A stretch of 64,000 bases of DNA from Colwellia sp. RSH04 (GTDB lineage Bacteria; Pseudomonadota; Gammaproteobacteria; Enterobacterales; Alteromonadaceae): positions 86,538 to 150,537 of the forward strand of contig NZ_QXIO01000009.1 of NCBI RefSeq assembly GCF_003545765.1, given 5' to 3'. The stretch's first letter is position 1. Each line of letters opens with the position of its first letter. The position numbers and the translations under genes are program-made. Of this stretch, positions 43,799 to 53,028 are shown piece by piece. The notes under the pieces were generated by a model. It was not told the origin of the DNA. It searched no databases and saw nothing but the letters and a program-made list of their open reading frames with translations.

Positions 43799-44800
43799 AT
43801 GGCGACTATATATGAAGTGTCTAACCTAGCTGGTGTCTCTTTAGCAACGGTATCCCGCGTTATAAATAATAATGCGCGTGTTAGCGACAAAACAAAGCAA
43901 AAGGTGCTAGATGCTATGGTTCAGCTTGGTTATAGACCAAACTCAATTGCTCAATCATTAGCTTCTAACTGCAGTAATAGTGTTGGCGTATTAGTGTCTG
44001 AATTAAATGGTGCTTTTTTCGGTCAAATGATGGCTGGAATTGAAGCGGAGTTAAGAGCCGCAGGTAAACATGTCATCATAACGACTGGTCATAGTGATGA
44101 AGAGAAAGAAAAAGAAGGTATAGAGTTTCTTATTAGTAGAAACTGTGACGCCTTAATTGTGCATGTTGAGGGACTATCTGATGAGTACCTTATTGAGCTA
44201 ACTAAAGGGTCTACACCAATCATTTTTATGAGTCGCTTTGTTGAAACAATTGAAAATCACTGTATCAGTTTAGATAATGAATTAGGTGGATATTTAGCGA
44301 CAAAAAATTTACTTGAACATGGCCATAAAGATATTGCCTACATCGCAGGTCCCCAAGTAAAACCTGATGCAAAAGCACGATTTACAGGTCACCAAAAAGC
44401 CTTACAAGAACACGGTATTGCTTTTGATAATACGCTATATTTTGAAGGTGACTTTTGCGAGACCGGTGGTATTGATGGATTAAAATACTTTTTAGATAAT
44501 GGCGTGACTTTTACATCGCTAGTTTGTGCCAATGATGAAATGGCTTCTGGCGCCATGACCTACGCAAGAGAGCATGGTATTTCATTACCACAAGACTTAT
44601 CTGTTATTGGTTTTGATAATATTATATTTTCTCGTCATATTTACCCTAAACTCACGACAATAGATAACCCTGTCGGCGAAATGGGTCATATGGCCGCTAA
44701 ATTAGTTTTGAAAAACGTTTACAAGAAAACCGATGAAGATATCCAATACTCTTTTGAACCAACCATTATTGACCGAGATTCTGTCAGTAAGATTAATTAA
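43799..44800 (+). CDS. LacI family transcriptional regulator of the sugar locus
   Basis: A 333-residue repressor. The N-terminal helix-turn-helix is TIYEVSNLAGVSLATVSRVI, followed by the hinge helix (YRPNSIAQSLAS) and a periplasmic-binding-protein-like effector domain (VGVLVSELNGAFFGQMMAGI, DLSVIGFDNIIFSRHIYPKL). It lies in the rightward arm, and the four palindromes in the locus are of LacI type, so it is the natural candidate to bind them. The inducer is probably a beta-glucoside or an aldonic acid. Confidence 0.93.
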   Translation: MATIYEVSNLAGVSLATVSRVINNNARVSDKTKQKVLDAMVQLGYRPNSIAQSLASNCSNSVGVLVSELNGAFFGQMMAGIEAELRAAGKHVIITTGHSDEEKEKEGIEFLISRNCDALIVHVEGLSDEYLIELTKGSTPIIFMSRFVETIENHCISLDNELGGYLATKNLLEHGHKDIAYIAGPQVKPDAKARFTGHQKALQEHGIAFDNTLYFEGDFCETGGIDGLKYFLDNGVTFTSLVCANDEMASGAMTYAREHGISLPQDLSVIGFDNIIFSRHIYPKLTTIDNPVGEMGHMAAKLVLKNVYKKTDEDIQYSFEPTIIDRDSVSKIN

Positions 44801-44911
44801 CAAATAAAGTTGTTTTGTTAAGCCAAAGACAAGCTATTGGCAACAAATCCAATATAACTAGGTGAGAAATAGCTTACTAAACAACCTTGTTTATTCTGAT
44901 CTAAAAATTTA

Positions 44912-45526
44912 TTAATCTATTCGAGAGAGTTCATCTAATGTTTGCGTACAAGCAGGAAATTGCGTTACGTAAAACTCTTCAACTTCAGGCCATTGTTCAC
45001 AATGCTTAATAACCCTTTTTTCAAGTAACGTACAAGCATCGGTAAATTCACGGTTTCCGGTATTAAGCTCAGACAGGCTATAATGATATGCCGCTAAATC
45101 ATCTGCGGCTTTGACAATGGCTTTAATCTCTTTATTTACTTGCGATTGTATAACAATAGGCGCCATCGCATCATGCAAATATTTAGGTAACCCTTGATAT
45201 ACCATAGACTGTTCCACTTCACGTTCTATTTTTTTTATTTGCGCAGTCAATTCTGGGTTATGATATTTTAATGGGCTGGGCAAGTCTCCTACCCCGCCAG
45301 ATTCAGAAGCTTCATGATATAACGCGGCAACCGCAATATCCGCAGAATTATAACGTCTATTAAATTTTATTTGACCAATCAATGCAATTTGATGACTTAT
45401 CACTGCCACATCAAATGAGTGTTGAGAACATGTTTCAGATTCACGAAAAGTCATCAAAGGCCAGCGAATAATCTTGCGCAACCTTAAAATCCATGCGGTA
45501 AAGCTACCTTCTTTATGATGAAACAC
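44912..45526 (-). CDS. YfbR-like HD-domain 5'-nucleotidase
   Basis: 204 residues that follow E. coli YfbR: IIRWPLMTFRESETCSQHSFDVAV, DIAVAALYHEASES...GDLPSPLKY, IVKAADDLAAY and LDELSRID. YfbR hydrolyses deoxyribonucleoside monophosphates. The metal motif usually read as YHDASE is YHEASE here, with extra residues after it (GGV), so the HD pair has become HE. Activity may be kept, changed or lost. The gene is single and read against the regulator gene. Confidence 0.85.
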   Translation of the reverse strand: MFHHKEGSFTAWILRLRKIIRWPLMTFRESETCSQHSFDVAVISHQIALIGQIKFNRRYNSADIAVAALYHEASESGGVGDLPSPLKYHNPELTAQIKKIEREVEQSMVYQGLPKYLHDAMAPIVIQSQVNKEIKAIVKAADDLAAYHYSLSELNTGNREFTDACTLLEKRVIKHCEQWPEVEEFYVTQFPACTQTLDELSRID

Positions 45527-45816
45527 TTATTTCTCCTATGTTAAGGGGGGGGAATATTTTCATGATCTGTTTTATTTGTAAGAAAAAGCATTACAACCAG
45601 AACGAGTTATAAATCGCTTTCTCATTCAAAGCGAATATCACAAAAAATAAAGCGTAAAAAACATATATATTTATTAACTATAATTACTCTTTTTGCACAA
45701 TAAGTTAAGTCAATTATGATATTTATTTACTACATCTTAAGTAGTTCAATTACTTGAACAAGAATCTTATATTGTATACATTGGTGTTTTTTACATAATT
45801 ATATAATGAGTAGTAA

Positions 45817-47781
45817 ATGATTAAAAAAATCCCGTTTCTCTTAACCGCAGCTAGCATTGCGCTATTAAGTGCTTGTGCTGGTCATCAAAAAAGTCCCTAT
45901 GAGAATAACGTTTCAGTGAATTTATCTAGCGCGATGAAACAGCCTATGATTAACCAGCTGCTTGAAACAAATTTAGATACGTTATGGAGTCAAGATTTTA
46001 ATCATTATCAGAAAGGTTTATTAAAACAAGTTTCTCATGCCATATCTTTGCAAGCTGTTAAAGGCGATTTAAATTCAGCCTCTCTAGATAAGTTAAGTTT
46101 TTATTTGCGAATATATAGTAGTTTTGGACCAGATAAGGAGTGGCAAGATGGCAGTGAAATAGCCTTAAATAATGCACTAATCGCCTTACAAAATATGGAT
46201 GGCTTTTATCAACTCAATGATAAAACCGCAAGGTTACATGAAAATTATGCTGTTGCCCTTTATCGCTTATATTTTTTAGAATCGATGCAACCATATATAT
46301 CGGCACACATTGAACCCTTAACAAAGCTTATAAACCTTTACAGTAATACCGCATTATCAACAGATTCAGCTTCAAACACAGCTCAGCAATATGCCCTTTG
46401 GGAAGTACTCAGAGCAGCTGCTATTTTGCCCTATGAAGCGAGAAGAAAAAATAAAGCTGATAATTTAAATGATATTAACAAAGACAATAAGCTTCAAAAT
46501 GCCTTAATTAATTTTATTAACTCAAATAACGCCATTATTAATGAACAAGACTGGCCTACACAACATGCTGCTTGGGCTTTGGGGCAATATTATAATATTT
46601 ATAACAAACAATATTGGAATGAATATTACAGTAAAACAAAAGAAGAACGTGACCTATTAGATAAAGACAAAACCTCATTACCTGTTGAAAAAGCCATGAC
46701 AGAACTAGATCACCAACTATGGGCTGCTCTGGAAACATTTGGTCAAACACACAACAAAACTGAACAAGAAATTAAAACACTTTTCAGTATTCCATATGTT
46801 GTTTCAACCTTTCGAGGAAAATCAGAATGTAAGGAAGGTAGTTTAGCTGGTCGATGTATTGAGCCCACAATTAAAGAAGCGTTACCAATTAAACATGTTT
46901 GCTCTGACAGCTTATTTATTTTAACGCAAAAAATGACCACGGCTCAGCTTAATGATTCGTGCAAACAATTAATTGGTCAAGAAGCTGATTTTCATGAAAA
47001 ATTAGCCACTAATAATCAACCTGTTGCCAACGACTTTAATGACCAATTAAGGGTTGTTATCTTTAACAATGCGGCGGAATACAATAAATATGGTCAACTG
47101 GTATTTGATATTCACACCGATAACGGAGGCATGTATATAGAAGGAACAACGCAAGATCCTGACAATATTGCAACCTTCTATTCATACGAGCACTTTTGGG
47201 TAAGGCCTGAATTTAAAGTATGGAACTTACATCATGAATATGTTCATTATCTTGATGGTCGTTTTATTAAGTACGATACCTTTAATCACTTTCCAAGCCA
47301 TATGGTATGGTGGTCTGAAGGCTTGGCTGAATTTATATCAAAAGCAAATAACAACCCTAAAGCCTTTAAAGTACTACTCGATACCGATGAAGATAAATGG
47401 CTAACCTTACAGCAAGTTTTTGATACAGAGTATAAAGATGGTACCACGCAAGTATATCAATGGGGTTACCTAGCCGTAAGATTTATGTTTGAAAAACATA
47501 AAGAGGATTACCATCAGTTAGCACACTTTTTAAAAACAGACTTCTTTAAAGGCTATAAGAAATTACTTGATGAGTCAGGTAAAAAATACCAAGAAGAATT
47601 TCATCAGTGGTTAAAAGATAATAAAGATTTAGGTAAAGAGACTGAAGCGACTATCGATCCACAAAAACCTCGTCAGTTCTATCGCTATACCTATAAAGAT
47701 TATTTACAACCAGAGCACTTAATAGAAAATAATAAGCACATGCATTGGCAATACTGGCATGCAAATGCGTTAAATAAGTAG
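45817..47781 (+). CDS. M9 (collagenase-type) metallopeptidase lipoprotein, compact form
   Basis: A 654-residue lipoprotein (lipobox LLSAC). The N-terminal helical region (M9_N activator type) is followed by the catalytic domain with HEYVH (473-477), YLDGRF, the Glu ligand in VWWSEGLAEF, and YQWGYLAVRFMFE. It ends soon after the catalytic domain without PPC or other C-terminal domains. It is the second M9 enzyme of the window and lacks the insert found in the first. A terminator follows directly. Confidence 0.9.
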   Translation: MIKKIPFLLTAASIALLSACAGHQKSPYENNVSVNLSSAMKQPMINQLLETNLDTLWSQDFNHYQKGLLKQVSHAISLQAVKGDLNSASLDKLSFYLRIYSSFGPDKEWQDGSEIALNNALIALQNMDGFYQLNDKTARLHENYAVALYRLYFLESMQPYISAHIEPLTKLINLYSNTALSTDSASNTAQQYALWEVLRAAAILPYEARRKNKADNLNDINKDNKLQNALINFINSNNAIINEQDWPTQHAAWALGQYYNIYNKQYWNEYYSKTKEERDLLDKDKTSLPVEKAMTELDHQLWAALETFGQTHNKTEQEIKTLFSIPYVVSTFRGKSECKEGSLAGRCIEPTIKEALPIKHVCSDSLFILTQKMTTAQLNDSCKQLIGQEADFHEKLATNNQPVANDFNDQLRVVIFNNAAEYNKYGQLVFDIHTDNGGMYIEGTTQDPDNIATFYSYEHFWVRPEFKVWNLHHEYVHYLDGRFIKYDTFNHFPSHMVWWSEGLAEFISKANNNPKAFKVLLDTDEDKWLTLQQVFDTEYKDGTTQVYQWGYLAVRFMFEKHKEDYHQLAHFLKTDFFKGYKKLLDESGKKYQEEFHQWLKDNKDLGKETEATIDPQKPRQFYRYTYKDYLQPEHLIENNKHMHWQYWHANALNK

Positions 47782-47791
47782 GAACGCACAA

Positions 47792-47830
47792 AAAAGCTTA
47801 ACCGTTCTAAATGAGTACGGTTAAGCTTTT
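47792..47830. terminator. Bidirectional terminator
   Basis: A perfect 14-bp stem AAAAGCTTAACCGT / ACGGTTAAGCTTTT between the convergent M9 peptidase and HD-GYP genes. Confidence 0.9.
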
Positions 47831-47847
47831 AAAAAACAATAACTGCA

Positions 47848-49389
47848 TTAAACTTGATCTGGAAACTCTTCTCTAATTTTCAAAAACTCATCAAAATTAT
47901 CAATGACGATATCGACAATCTGTTCATCAAATTTTTTATTTTTTTCATCGATTAAATACGCTCTAATTTGCTCATTACCCCAGATTTTTTTATAACATCG
48001 CTTTGAACCCAACGCATCAAATACATCAGCAACTGCCATAATTCTTGCTTCTAAAGGTATTTCTTCACCCTTAAGCCCTTCAGGGTATCCACTACCATCC
48101 CAATTTTCGTGGTGATATTTTGCTAACTTAGCGCCAAGTTTTGATATGCTAACGGATGACTTATCAAGTAATTCACCTCCTACTTCGGCATGAGTTTTCA
48201 TGATTTCCCACTCACTTTCATCTAAACTTGCTGGTTTATGTAGAATAGCTTCAGGAATTGAAATTTTGCCTAAATCATGTAAAGGCGCAGCTAAAAATAT
48301 TGCATTGACATACTCATCATCAAGGTTCATTTTACGTGCTATTAACTCACAAATAATAGCTACACGCTTCGCATGAGCCCCTGTCTCTTTACTCCTTGCT
48401 TCAACGGCCTCACTGACAATAAACATTAATTCTTTTTGAGTTTTTTCTATCTCTTTTTGCTTAGTTAGACTTTCTAATATCAGTGCAACATTAGTGGCGA
48501 ATAATTCAGCTACACTTGCTTTAAAATGTTCATTGTCATCTTCAAACTCTATATACAGAACCGACGCAGAATTTACACCCGCTTGATAATAGCCAACAAA
48601 ACACTCATCATTACTAAAATGAGATTTATCATTAAATACTTGCTGAATTTTTTCTTTGACTTCAGCATCAATATTTGAAGATTCAAGAGAGTCAGATTCA
48701 CAGACGTATTTACCTGTACATGCAATGATTGAACTAGTGACCTGTTGTGCAAAATCAACTTGATTTCTCGCGATATAAAGTGCGGAACTATCCACATTCA
48801 TAAGTGCTAGTAAGTGATTAAGTGCGGCCGAACCGAAGGGTCTAAGTTGATTGATTTTCAATAAATCATGGGTGGCTTCTATTAAAATTTTAAACGCATC
48901 GAGACTACGTTGAATAGTCATTATATCGCGATATGCGCGGATACTCGCATAAACAGTAGTGATCATTTTGTTCGCGGTAAAATCGGTCTTTTCTTTGTAA
49001 TCATTGATATCAAAATCTCTGATTACTTTCGCTTCAGGAGCAGTACCCGCTTGACCTGTTCTCAAGATAAGCCTTATCGCTTGGTTTTTATGGCTTTTTC
49101 TAATCCATTCAACGAGTTCAAGCCCCGCATGATCAGTCTCCATCACAACATCGACAAACGCCATGCAAAAGCTGTTATCTATTTCTAAAATGCTTTTTGC
49201 TTCTTCGCTGCTGTAGGCTGACACGATTTCTAATTTTCTATGTTCGACCTCAGCATCAGCCAGCACTAATTTGGTTACTTGGTGAACAGAGTCATCATCA
49301 TCGACAACTAATATTCTCCAGTATTTATCACCCTTTTTAGGTTCAATTTCATCTTCTTCAATTTCATCTTGAAAAATAAAGTCACTCAT
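47848..49389 (-). CDS. Response regulator with DUF3369 and HD-GYP domains
   Basis: 513 residues: an acidic N-terminus, a receiver domain (LVVDDDDSVHQV, phospho-acceptor Asp in MAFVDVVMET, Thr/Lys in LRTGQAG and NDYKEK), a middle DUF3369 sensor-like domain, and a C-terminal HD-GYP domain with APLHDLGKISIP and HHENWDGSGYPEGLKGEEIP. Complete HD and GYP motifs suggest an active cyclic-di-GMP phosphodiesterase. No histidine kinase gene is beside it. Confidence 0.93.
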   Translation of the reverse strand: MSDFIFQDEIEEDEIEPKKGDKYWRILVVDDDDSVHQVTKLVLADAEVEHRKLEIVSAYSSEEAKSILEIDNSFCMAFVDVVMETDHAGLELVEWIRKSHKNQAIRLILRTGQAGTAPEAKVIRDFDINDYKEKTDFTANKMITTVYASIRAYRDIMTIQRSLDAFKILIEATHDLLKINQLRPFGSAALNHLLALMNVDSSALYIARNQVDFAQQVTSSIIACTGKYVCESDSLESSNIDAEVKEKIQQVFNDKSHFSNDECFVGYYQAGVNSASVLYIEFEDDNEHFKASVAELFATNVALILESLTKQKEIEKTQKELMFIVSEAVEARSKETGAHAKRVAIICELIARKMNLDDEYVNAIFLAAPLHDLGKISIPEAILHKPASLDESEWEIMKTHAEVGGELLDKSSVSISKLGAKLAKYHHENWDGSGYPEGLKGEEIPLEARIMAVADVFDALGSKRCYKKIWGNEQIRAYLIDEKNKKFDEQIVDIVIDNFDEFLKIREEFPDQV

Positions 49390-49460
49390 TTAATTTTTAT
49401 ATATTTTGGGAAACTTATACTTAGTGTAATTCAGATAACGAAAAATACGAGTAAAGAAAG

Positions 49461-49487
49461 AAAAAAAAACGGCCGAAGCCGCTTTTA
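49461..49487 (-). terminator. Terminator of the DUF4136 gene
   Basis: On the minus strand GCGGC-TTCG-GCCG, a UUCG-type tetraloop hairpin, followed by nine or more T. Confidence 0.75.
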
Positions 49488-49523
49488 TATAGTTGTTTAT
49501 TTTAATAAATATTTCAAAGTTTA

Positions 49524-50099
49524 CTAAAATTGAGCAACCACTTGTTCAACAACATCTTTAATCGCTTTACCGGGTTGCTCTGTATCATTAGATGATAACC
49601 GTTTTGTTGCCCACCCATGCCATGCAGGTTGACGAGTTTTAACGTCATAGACATCAATAGCGAGTTTACCTTGAGTATACTGTCTTACACTCGTCTCGGT
49701 ACCCATATGCATACTTCCGTAATAACCTCGGCCCCCGTAATAACCTCGACCCCAGCCAAAACCTGTGTTGTAAGTGGCAGGATAACTATTTACCTTTATT
49801 TTATCTCTACTACCTACCGTGTAAGAAATAGTAAAATCAGCCTGTTCAGCGTCTGTAATTAATTTATATCCCTTTGCAATGAATGCCTCTTCAATGGCTT
49901 CATCCACACGAACTTTCATCACTGGATTAAAGTCTGCTGGTGGAGCCATTATTTTAGCTTCGGTTAGCCAAGCAAAGGTTTTGTAATTCATTGTGTCTAC
50001 ATCGGCGTTGCGATCAAACGACACTTTTGCTTGATTTGCAGTACAACCTATCATAATTATTGATATTGCAATTATCATCAGTGTTTTAACTTGGCTCAT
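49524..50099 (-). CDS. DUF4136 lipoprotein
   Basis: 191 residues with a lipoprotein signal ending in IIMIGC and the DUF4136 pattern: YKTFAWL near the N-terminus, VDEAIEEAFIAKGYKLITDA, ADFTISYTVG and a C-terminal LAIDVYDVKTRQPAWHGWA. A Gly/Tyr-rich stretch (GWGRGYYGGRGYYG) lies in the middle. The function of this envelope family is unknown. Confidence 0.88.
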   Translation of the reverse strand: MSQVKTLMIIAISIIMIGCTANQAKVSFDRNADVDTMNYKTFAWLTEAKIMAPPADFNPVMKVRVDEAIEEAFIAKGYKLITDAEQADFTISYTVGSRDKIKVNSYPATYNTGFGWGRGYYGGRGYYGSMHMGTETSVRQYTQGKLAIDVYDVKTRQPAWHGWATKRLSSNDTEQPGKAIKDVVEQVVAQF

Positions 50100-50177
50100 A
50101 ATTTCCTTCCATTTATGGTAATAGAGATCTATAAAATACTCTTATTACACAATTAAACTGTTATTTAATGTATCTAA

Positions 50178-50270
50178 CCCCAGATCGGAAAAGTAAATAG
50201 CTCCTTAGTTGCTATCTCCACAAGTTTAACAATTTCAAACTGTTAACTTATCTCTTAACTCTAGCTGACA
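50178..50270. mobile_element. Solo MITE, second copy of the alaA-adjacent element
   Basis: 93 bases that match the joined outer arms of the element at 16244-17765: AAATAGCTCCTTAGTTGCTA, CACAAGTTTAACAATTTCAAA, and TTAACTTATCTCTTAAC. It is flanked by TATCTAA on both sides (50171-50177 and 50272-50278), a target duplication of 7-8 bases. It carries no gene and shows the element without its insertion. Confidence 0.8.
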
Positions 50271-50426
50271 TTATCTAAGTATTAATATAAAACAAATAGA
50301 TAAACTAATACAGCACTGACCTTTATTAATTATATAAAAACATTTTTGGAATCAAGCTTTTCCATGTTGTCAAGTTTCTCGTAGAATTTTAAGATAGCGT
50401 AAATATAAACATTTCGTATTTAATGG

Positions 50427-50455
50427 TTGACAGATGAAGCTAAAGCCTTAAAAAT
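50427..50455 (+). promoter_or_regulatory. Candidate promoter of the ilvIH operon
   Basis: A perfect -35 TTGACA (50427-50432) with a weak -10 in TTAAAAAT about 16 bases on, some 40 bases before the leader peptide. Confidence 0.5.
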
Positions 50456-50494
50456 AGCACCATATATTTGTATTCAATGTTAAGAAATTTAATC

Positions 50495-50575
50495 ATGTTA
50501 AACACAAATCTAAAACTCGTCGTCCTCAATGTGGTAGTGGTTGTCAAATCATTGCTGGGGCTTCGTTGCGTTTAA
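50495..50575 (+). CDS. Branched-chain amino acid leader peptide
   Basis: A 26-residue ORF with 8 Val (five in a row) and 6 Leu; its middle reads LKLVVLNVVVVVKSLL. It lies between the promoter and a strong terminator-like hairpin, in front of ilvI. This is the layout of amino acid attenuators: ribosome stalling at the Val/Leu codons would prevent the terminator when charged tRNA is scarce. There is no Ile, so control by Val and Leu is inferred. Confidence 0.85.
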   Translation: MLNTNLKLVVLNVVVVVKSLLGLRCV

Positions 50576-50601
50576 CTTAACAAATAAACTAACAACAACA
50601 A

Positions 50602-50635
50602 AACCCCGCTCTAATTAGGATCGGGGTTTTTTTTT
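50602..50635 (+). terminator. Attenuator terminator of ilvIH
   Basis: AACCCCG / CGGGGTT with an internal TCTAATTAGGA loop, followed by nine T, 26 bases after the leader peptide stop and 57 bases before ilvI. Confidence 0.88.
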
Positions 50636-50691
50636 GAATATAAAACAAGCTTACTATTTTTTGGATGCTATGCATAAACCAAGGTGACGAT

Positions 50692-52419
50692 ATGACAACA
50701 GAACTTTTTACCGGTGCAGAGATGGTAGTTAAATCTCTTTCAGCACTTAATGTAAAATATATATTTGGCTACCCAGGGGGATCCGTATTAGATATTTACG
50801 ATGCAATTTTCCAGCAAGATGAAATAGAGCATATCTTAGTTCGACATGAACAAGCTGCGACCCATATGGCTGATGGTTATGCGCGAGCAACTGGTGAAGT
50901 TGGTGTTGTTTTAGCAACTTCTGGCCCAGGGGCAACAAACTGTGTAACGGGCATAGCAACTGCCTATATGGACTCTATCCCTATGGTTGTTTTGTCAGGT
51001 CAAGTTGCTACATCATTGATTGGAAACGATGCTTTTCAGGAAACTGATATTGTTGGCTGTACTCGTCCAATCATAAAACACAGCTTTAATTGTAGAAGCT
51101 TAGCGGACATTCCAGACGCTATTTCAAAAGCATTTTATATTGCCAGCACGGGAAGGCCTGGACCGGTCGTTGTCGAACTTCCAAAAGATATACTTGTTCC
51201 GCAAAACAAAGGAACCTTTAGTATAAATACTGATGTGAAGATGCGCTCTTATAATCCAAATATTAAAGGCCATCCAAAACAAATAAAAAAAGCGGTTAGC
51301 ACAATAAAATCGGCTAAGAGATTAGTTATATATTCTGGCGGTGGTATTGTTCTATCTGATGCCTCCCATTTACTCACTGAGCTTGTTGAAACACTAAAAG
51401 CCCCCATTACAAATACCTTAATGGGGTTAGGCGGGATTTCAGGCACCCATGACAATTTTATTGGCATGCTAGGTATGCATGGCAGTTTAGAAGCAAATAA
51501 AGCAATGGCCAATGCTGATGTCATTCTCGCTTTAGGTGCTCGTTTCGATGATAGAGTAACTAACAACGTAGAAAAATTCTGTCCAAATGCAACAATCATT
51601 CATGTTGATATTGACCCAACCTCTATATCTAAAACGATCAACGCACATATTCCTGTTGTTGGCTTAGTTGATGTGGTTATTAAGCAAATGCTTGATGAGC
51701 TTAACTCTACAGGATTTACCCCTGATGAAAGTGTTTTAGCCCCTTGGTGGCAGCAAATTAACTTGTGGCGCAATGTAAAAAGCTTTAGCTATAAGCAAGA
51801 TAAAAACGAGAAGATTAAACCTCAACGGGTTGTTGAAGCCATGTATAAGATCACGAATGGTGAAGCTTATATGGCTTCTGATGTAGGTCAGCATCAAATG
51901 TTTGCCGCGCAATATTATCCTTTTAAAAAACCAAGACAATGGATAAATTCAGGCGGCGCTGGCACCATGGGTTTTGGCTTACCTGCGGCAATGGGCGTAA
52001 AGCTTGCGTTTCCTGATAAACACGTAATATGTATAACAGGTGACGGCTCTATACAAATGAATATTCAAGAGCTATCGACATGTATGCAATACAACTTGCC
52101 TGTAGTGATTGTCGCTTTAAATAACCGTTCTTTAGGTATGGTAAGGCAATGGCAAGACATGGTGTACGACGGAAGACATGCATCTTCTTATATGGAGTCG
52201 CTGCCTGACTTTACCAAACTTGCTGAATCATATGGTCATGTAGGTATAAAAATAGATACCTTATCTGAACTAGATAGTAAGCTAGAAGAAGCATTTAGTA
52301 TCAAAGACCGCTTAGTCTTTGTTGATGTGTTAGTCGATGAAAAAGAGCATGTTTACCCTATGCATATTCGAACAGGCGCAATAGATGATATGTGGTTATC
52401 AAAAGGAGTAAAAGCATAA
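50692..52419 (+). CDS. ilvI: Acetolactate synthase III large subunit
   Basis: 575 residues of a ThDP-dependent acetohydroxyacid synthase: [16 protein letters not shown], the catalytic Glu in [21 protein letters not shown]-binding middle domain, and the ThDP motif [19 protein letters not shown]. It makes acetolactate and acetohydroxybutyrate for Val, Leu and Ile. ATG 50692 is preferred because AAGGTG lies 5 bases upstream. It is controlled by the attenuator before it and overlaps ilvH by one base. Confidence 0.95.
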   Translation: MTTELFTGAEMVVKSLSALNVKYIFGYPGGSVLDIYDAIFQQDEIEHILVRHEQAATHMADGYARATGEVGVVLATSGPGATNCVTGIATAYMDSIPMVVLSGQVATSLIGNDAFQETDIVGCTRPIIKHSFNCRSLADIPDAISKAFYIASTGRPGPVVVELPKDILVPQNKGTFSINTDVKMRSYNPNIKGHPKQIKKAVSTIKSAKRLVIYSGGGIVLSDASHLLTELVETLKAPITNTLMGLGGISGTHDNFIGMLGMHGSLEANKAMANADVILALGARFDDRVTNNVEKFCPNATIIHVDIDPTSISKTINAHIPVVGLVDVVIKQMLDELNSTGFTPDESVLAPWWQQINLWRNVKSFSYKQDKNEKIKPQRVVEAMYKITNGEAYMASDVGQHQMFAAQYYPFKKPRQWINSGGAGTMGFGLPAAMGVKLAFPDKHVICITGDGSIQMNIQELSTCMQYNLPVVIVALNNRSLGMVRQWQDMVYDGRHASSYMESLPDFTKLAESYGHVGIKIDTLSELDSKLEEAFSIKDRLVFVDVLVDEKEHVYPMHIRTGAIDDMWLSKGVKA

Positions 52420-52916
52420 TGCGACGTATTTTAGCTATTCTAATGGAAAATGAACCAGGCTCACTTTCTCGCATTGTTGGGTTATTTTCTCAACGCGCTT
52501 TTAACATTGAAAGTCTTACTGTAGCTCCTACTGATGATGCAAGCTTGTCTCGCATGACTATAGCGACAAAAGGTGACGATAAAGTATTGGAGCAAATAGT
52601 TAAGCAGGTAAACAAGCTCATTGATGTGATAAAGATTACAGATATAACCGATAGAAAGCATTTAGAGCGTGAACTTTTATTAATAAAAGTCGCCGCGATG
52701 AGTGATAAATCTCGTACTGAAGTGAAACGTATCACTGATATTTTTAGAGGTGCAATTGTTGATATTGGTAAGCAAATTTATACGATTCAACTTACTGGTG
52801 ATGCTGACAAAATAAATGCCTTTATTGAGACCTTGAAGAATGAAACAGAGATTGTTGAATCAGTTCGTTCTGGTAGTGTTGGTATTGCGCGAGGAGAAAA
52901 AGCGCTAAGAATTTAG
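52419..52916 (+). CDS. ilvH: Acetolactate synthase III small (regulatory) subunit
   Basis: 165 residues with the N-terminal ACT domain ([40 protein letters not shown]) and the C-terminal ALS_ss_C domain (MRRILA start, later SDKSRTEVKRITDIFRG, GSVGIARGEKAL). It binds valine and makes the enzyme feedback-sensitive. The start overlaps the ilvI stop (TAATG). Confidence 0.95.
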   Translation: MRRILAILMENEPGSLSRIVGLFSQRAFNIESLTVAPTDDASLSRMTIATKGDDKVLEQIVKQVNKLIDVIKITDITDRKHLERELLLIKVAAMSDKSRTEVKRITDIFRGAIVDIGKQIYTIQLTGDADKINAFIETLKNETEIVESVRSGSVGIARGEKALRI

Positions 52917-52969
52917 CCCTGTTCAAGCATTACCAACATGTTATTCGCAGGGTTAATATCATAACGTAT

Positions 52970-53005
52970 AAAACACAAAAGAGGTTAACACCTCTTCTGT
53001 GTTTT
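52970..53005. terminator. Terminator after ilvH
   Basis: A two-part stem: AAAACACA / TGTGTTTT outside and AAGAGGT / ACCTCTT inside with loop TAAC. It can serve ilvH and the convergent barrel gene. Confidence 0.85.
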
Positions 53006-53028
53006 ACCTTTTCACCTTACACACTAAA

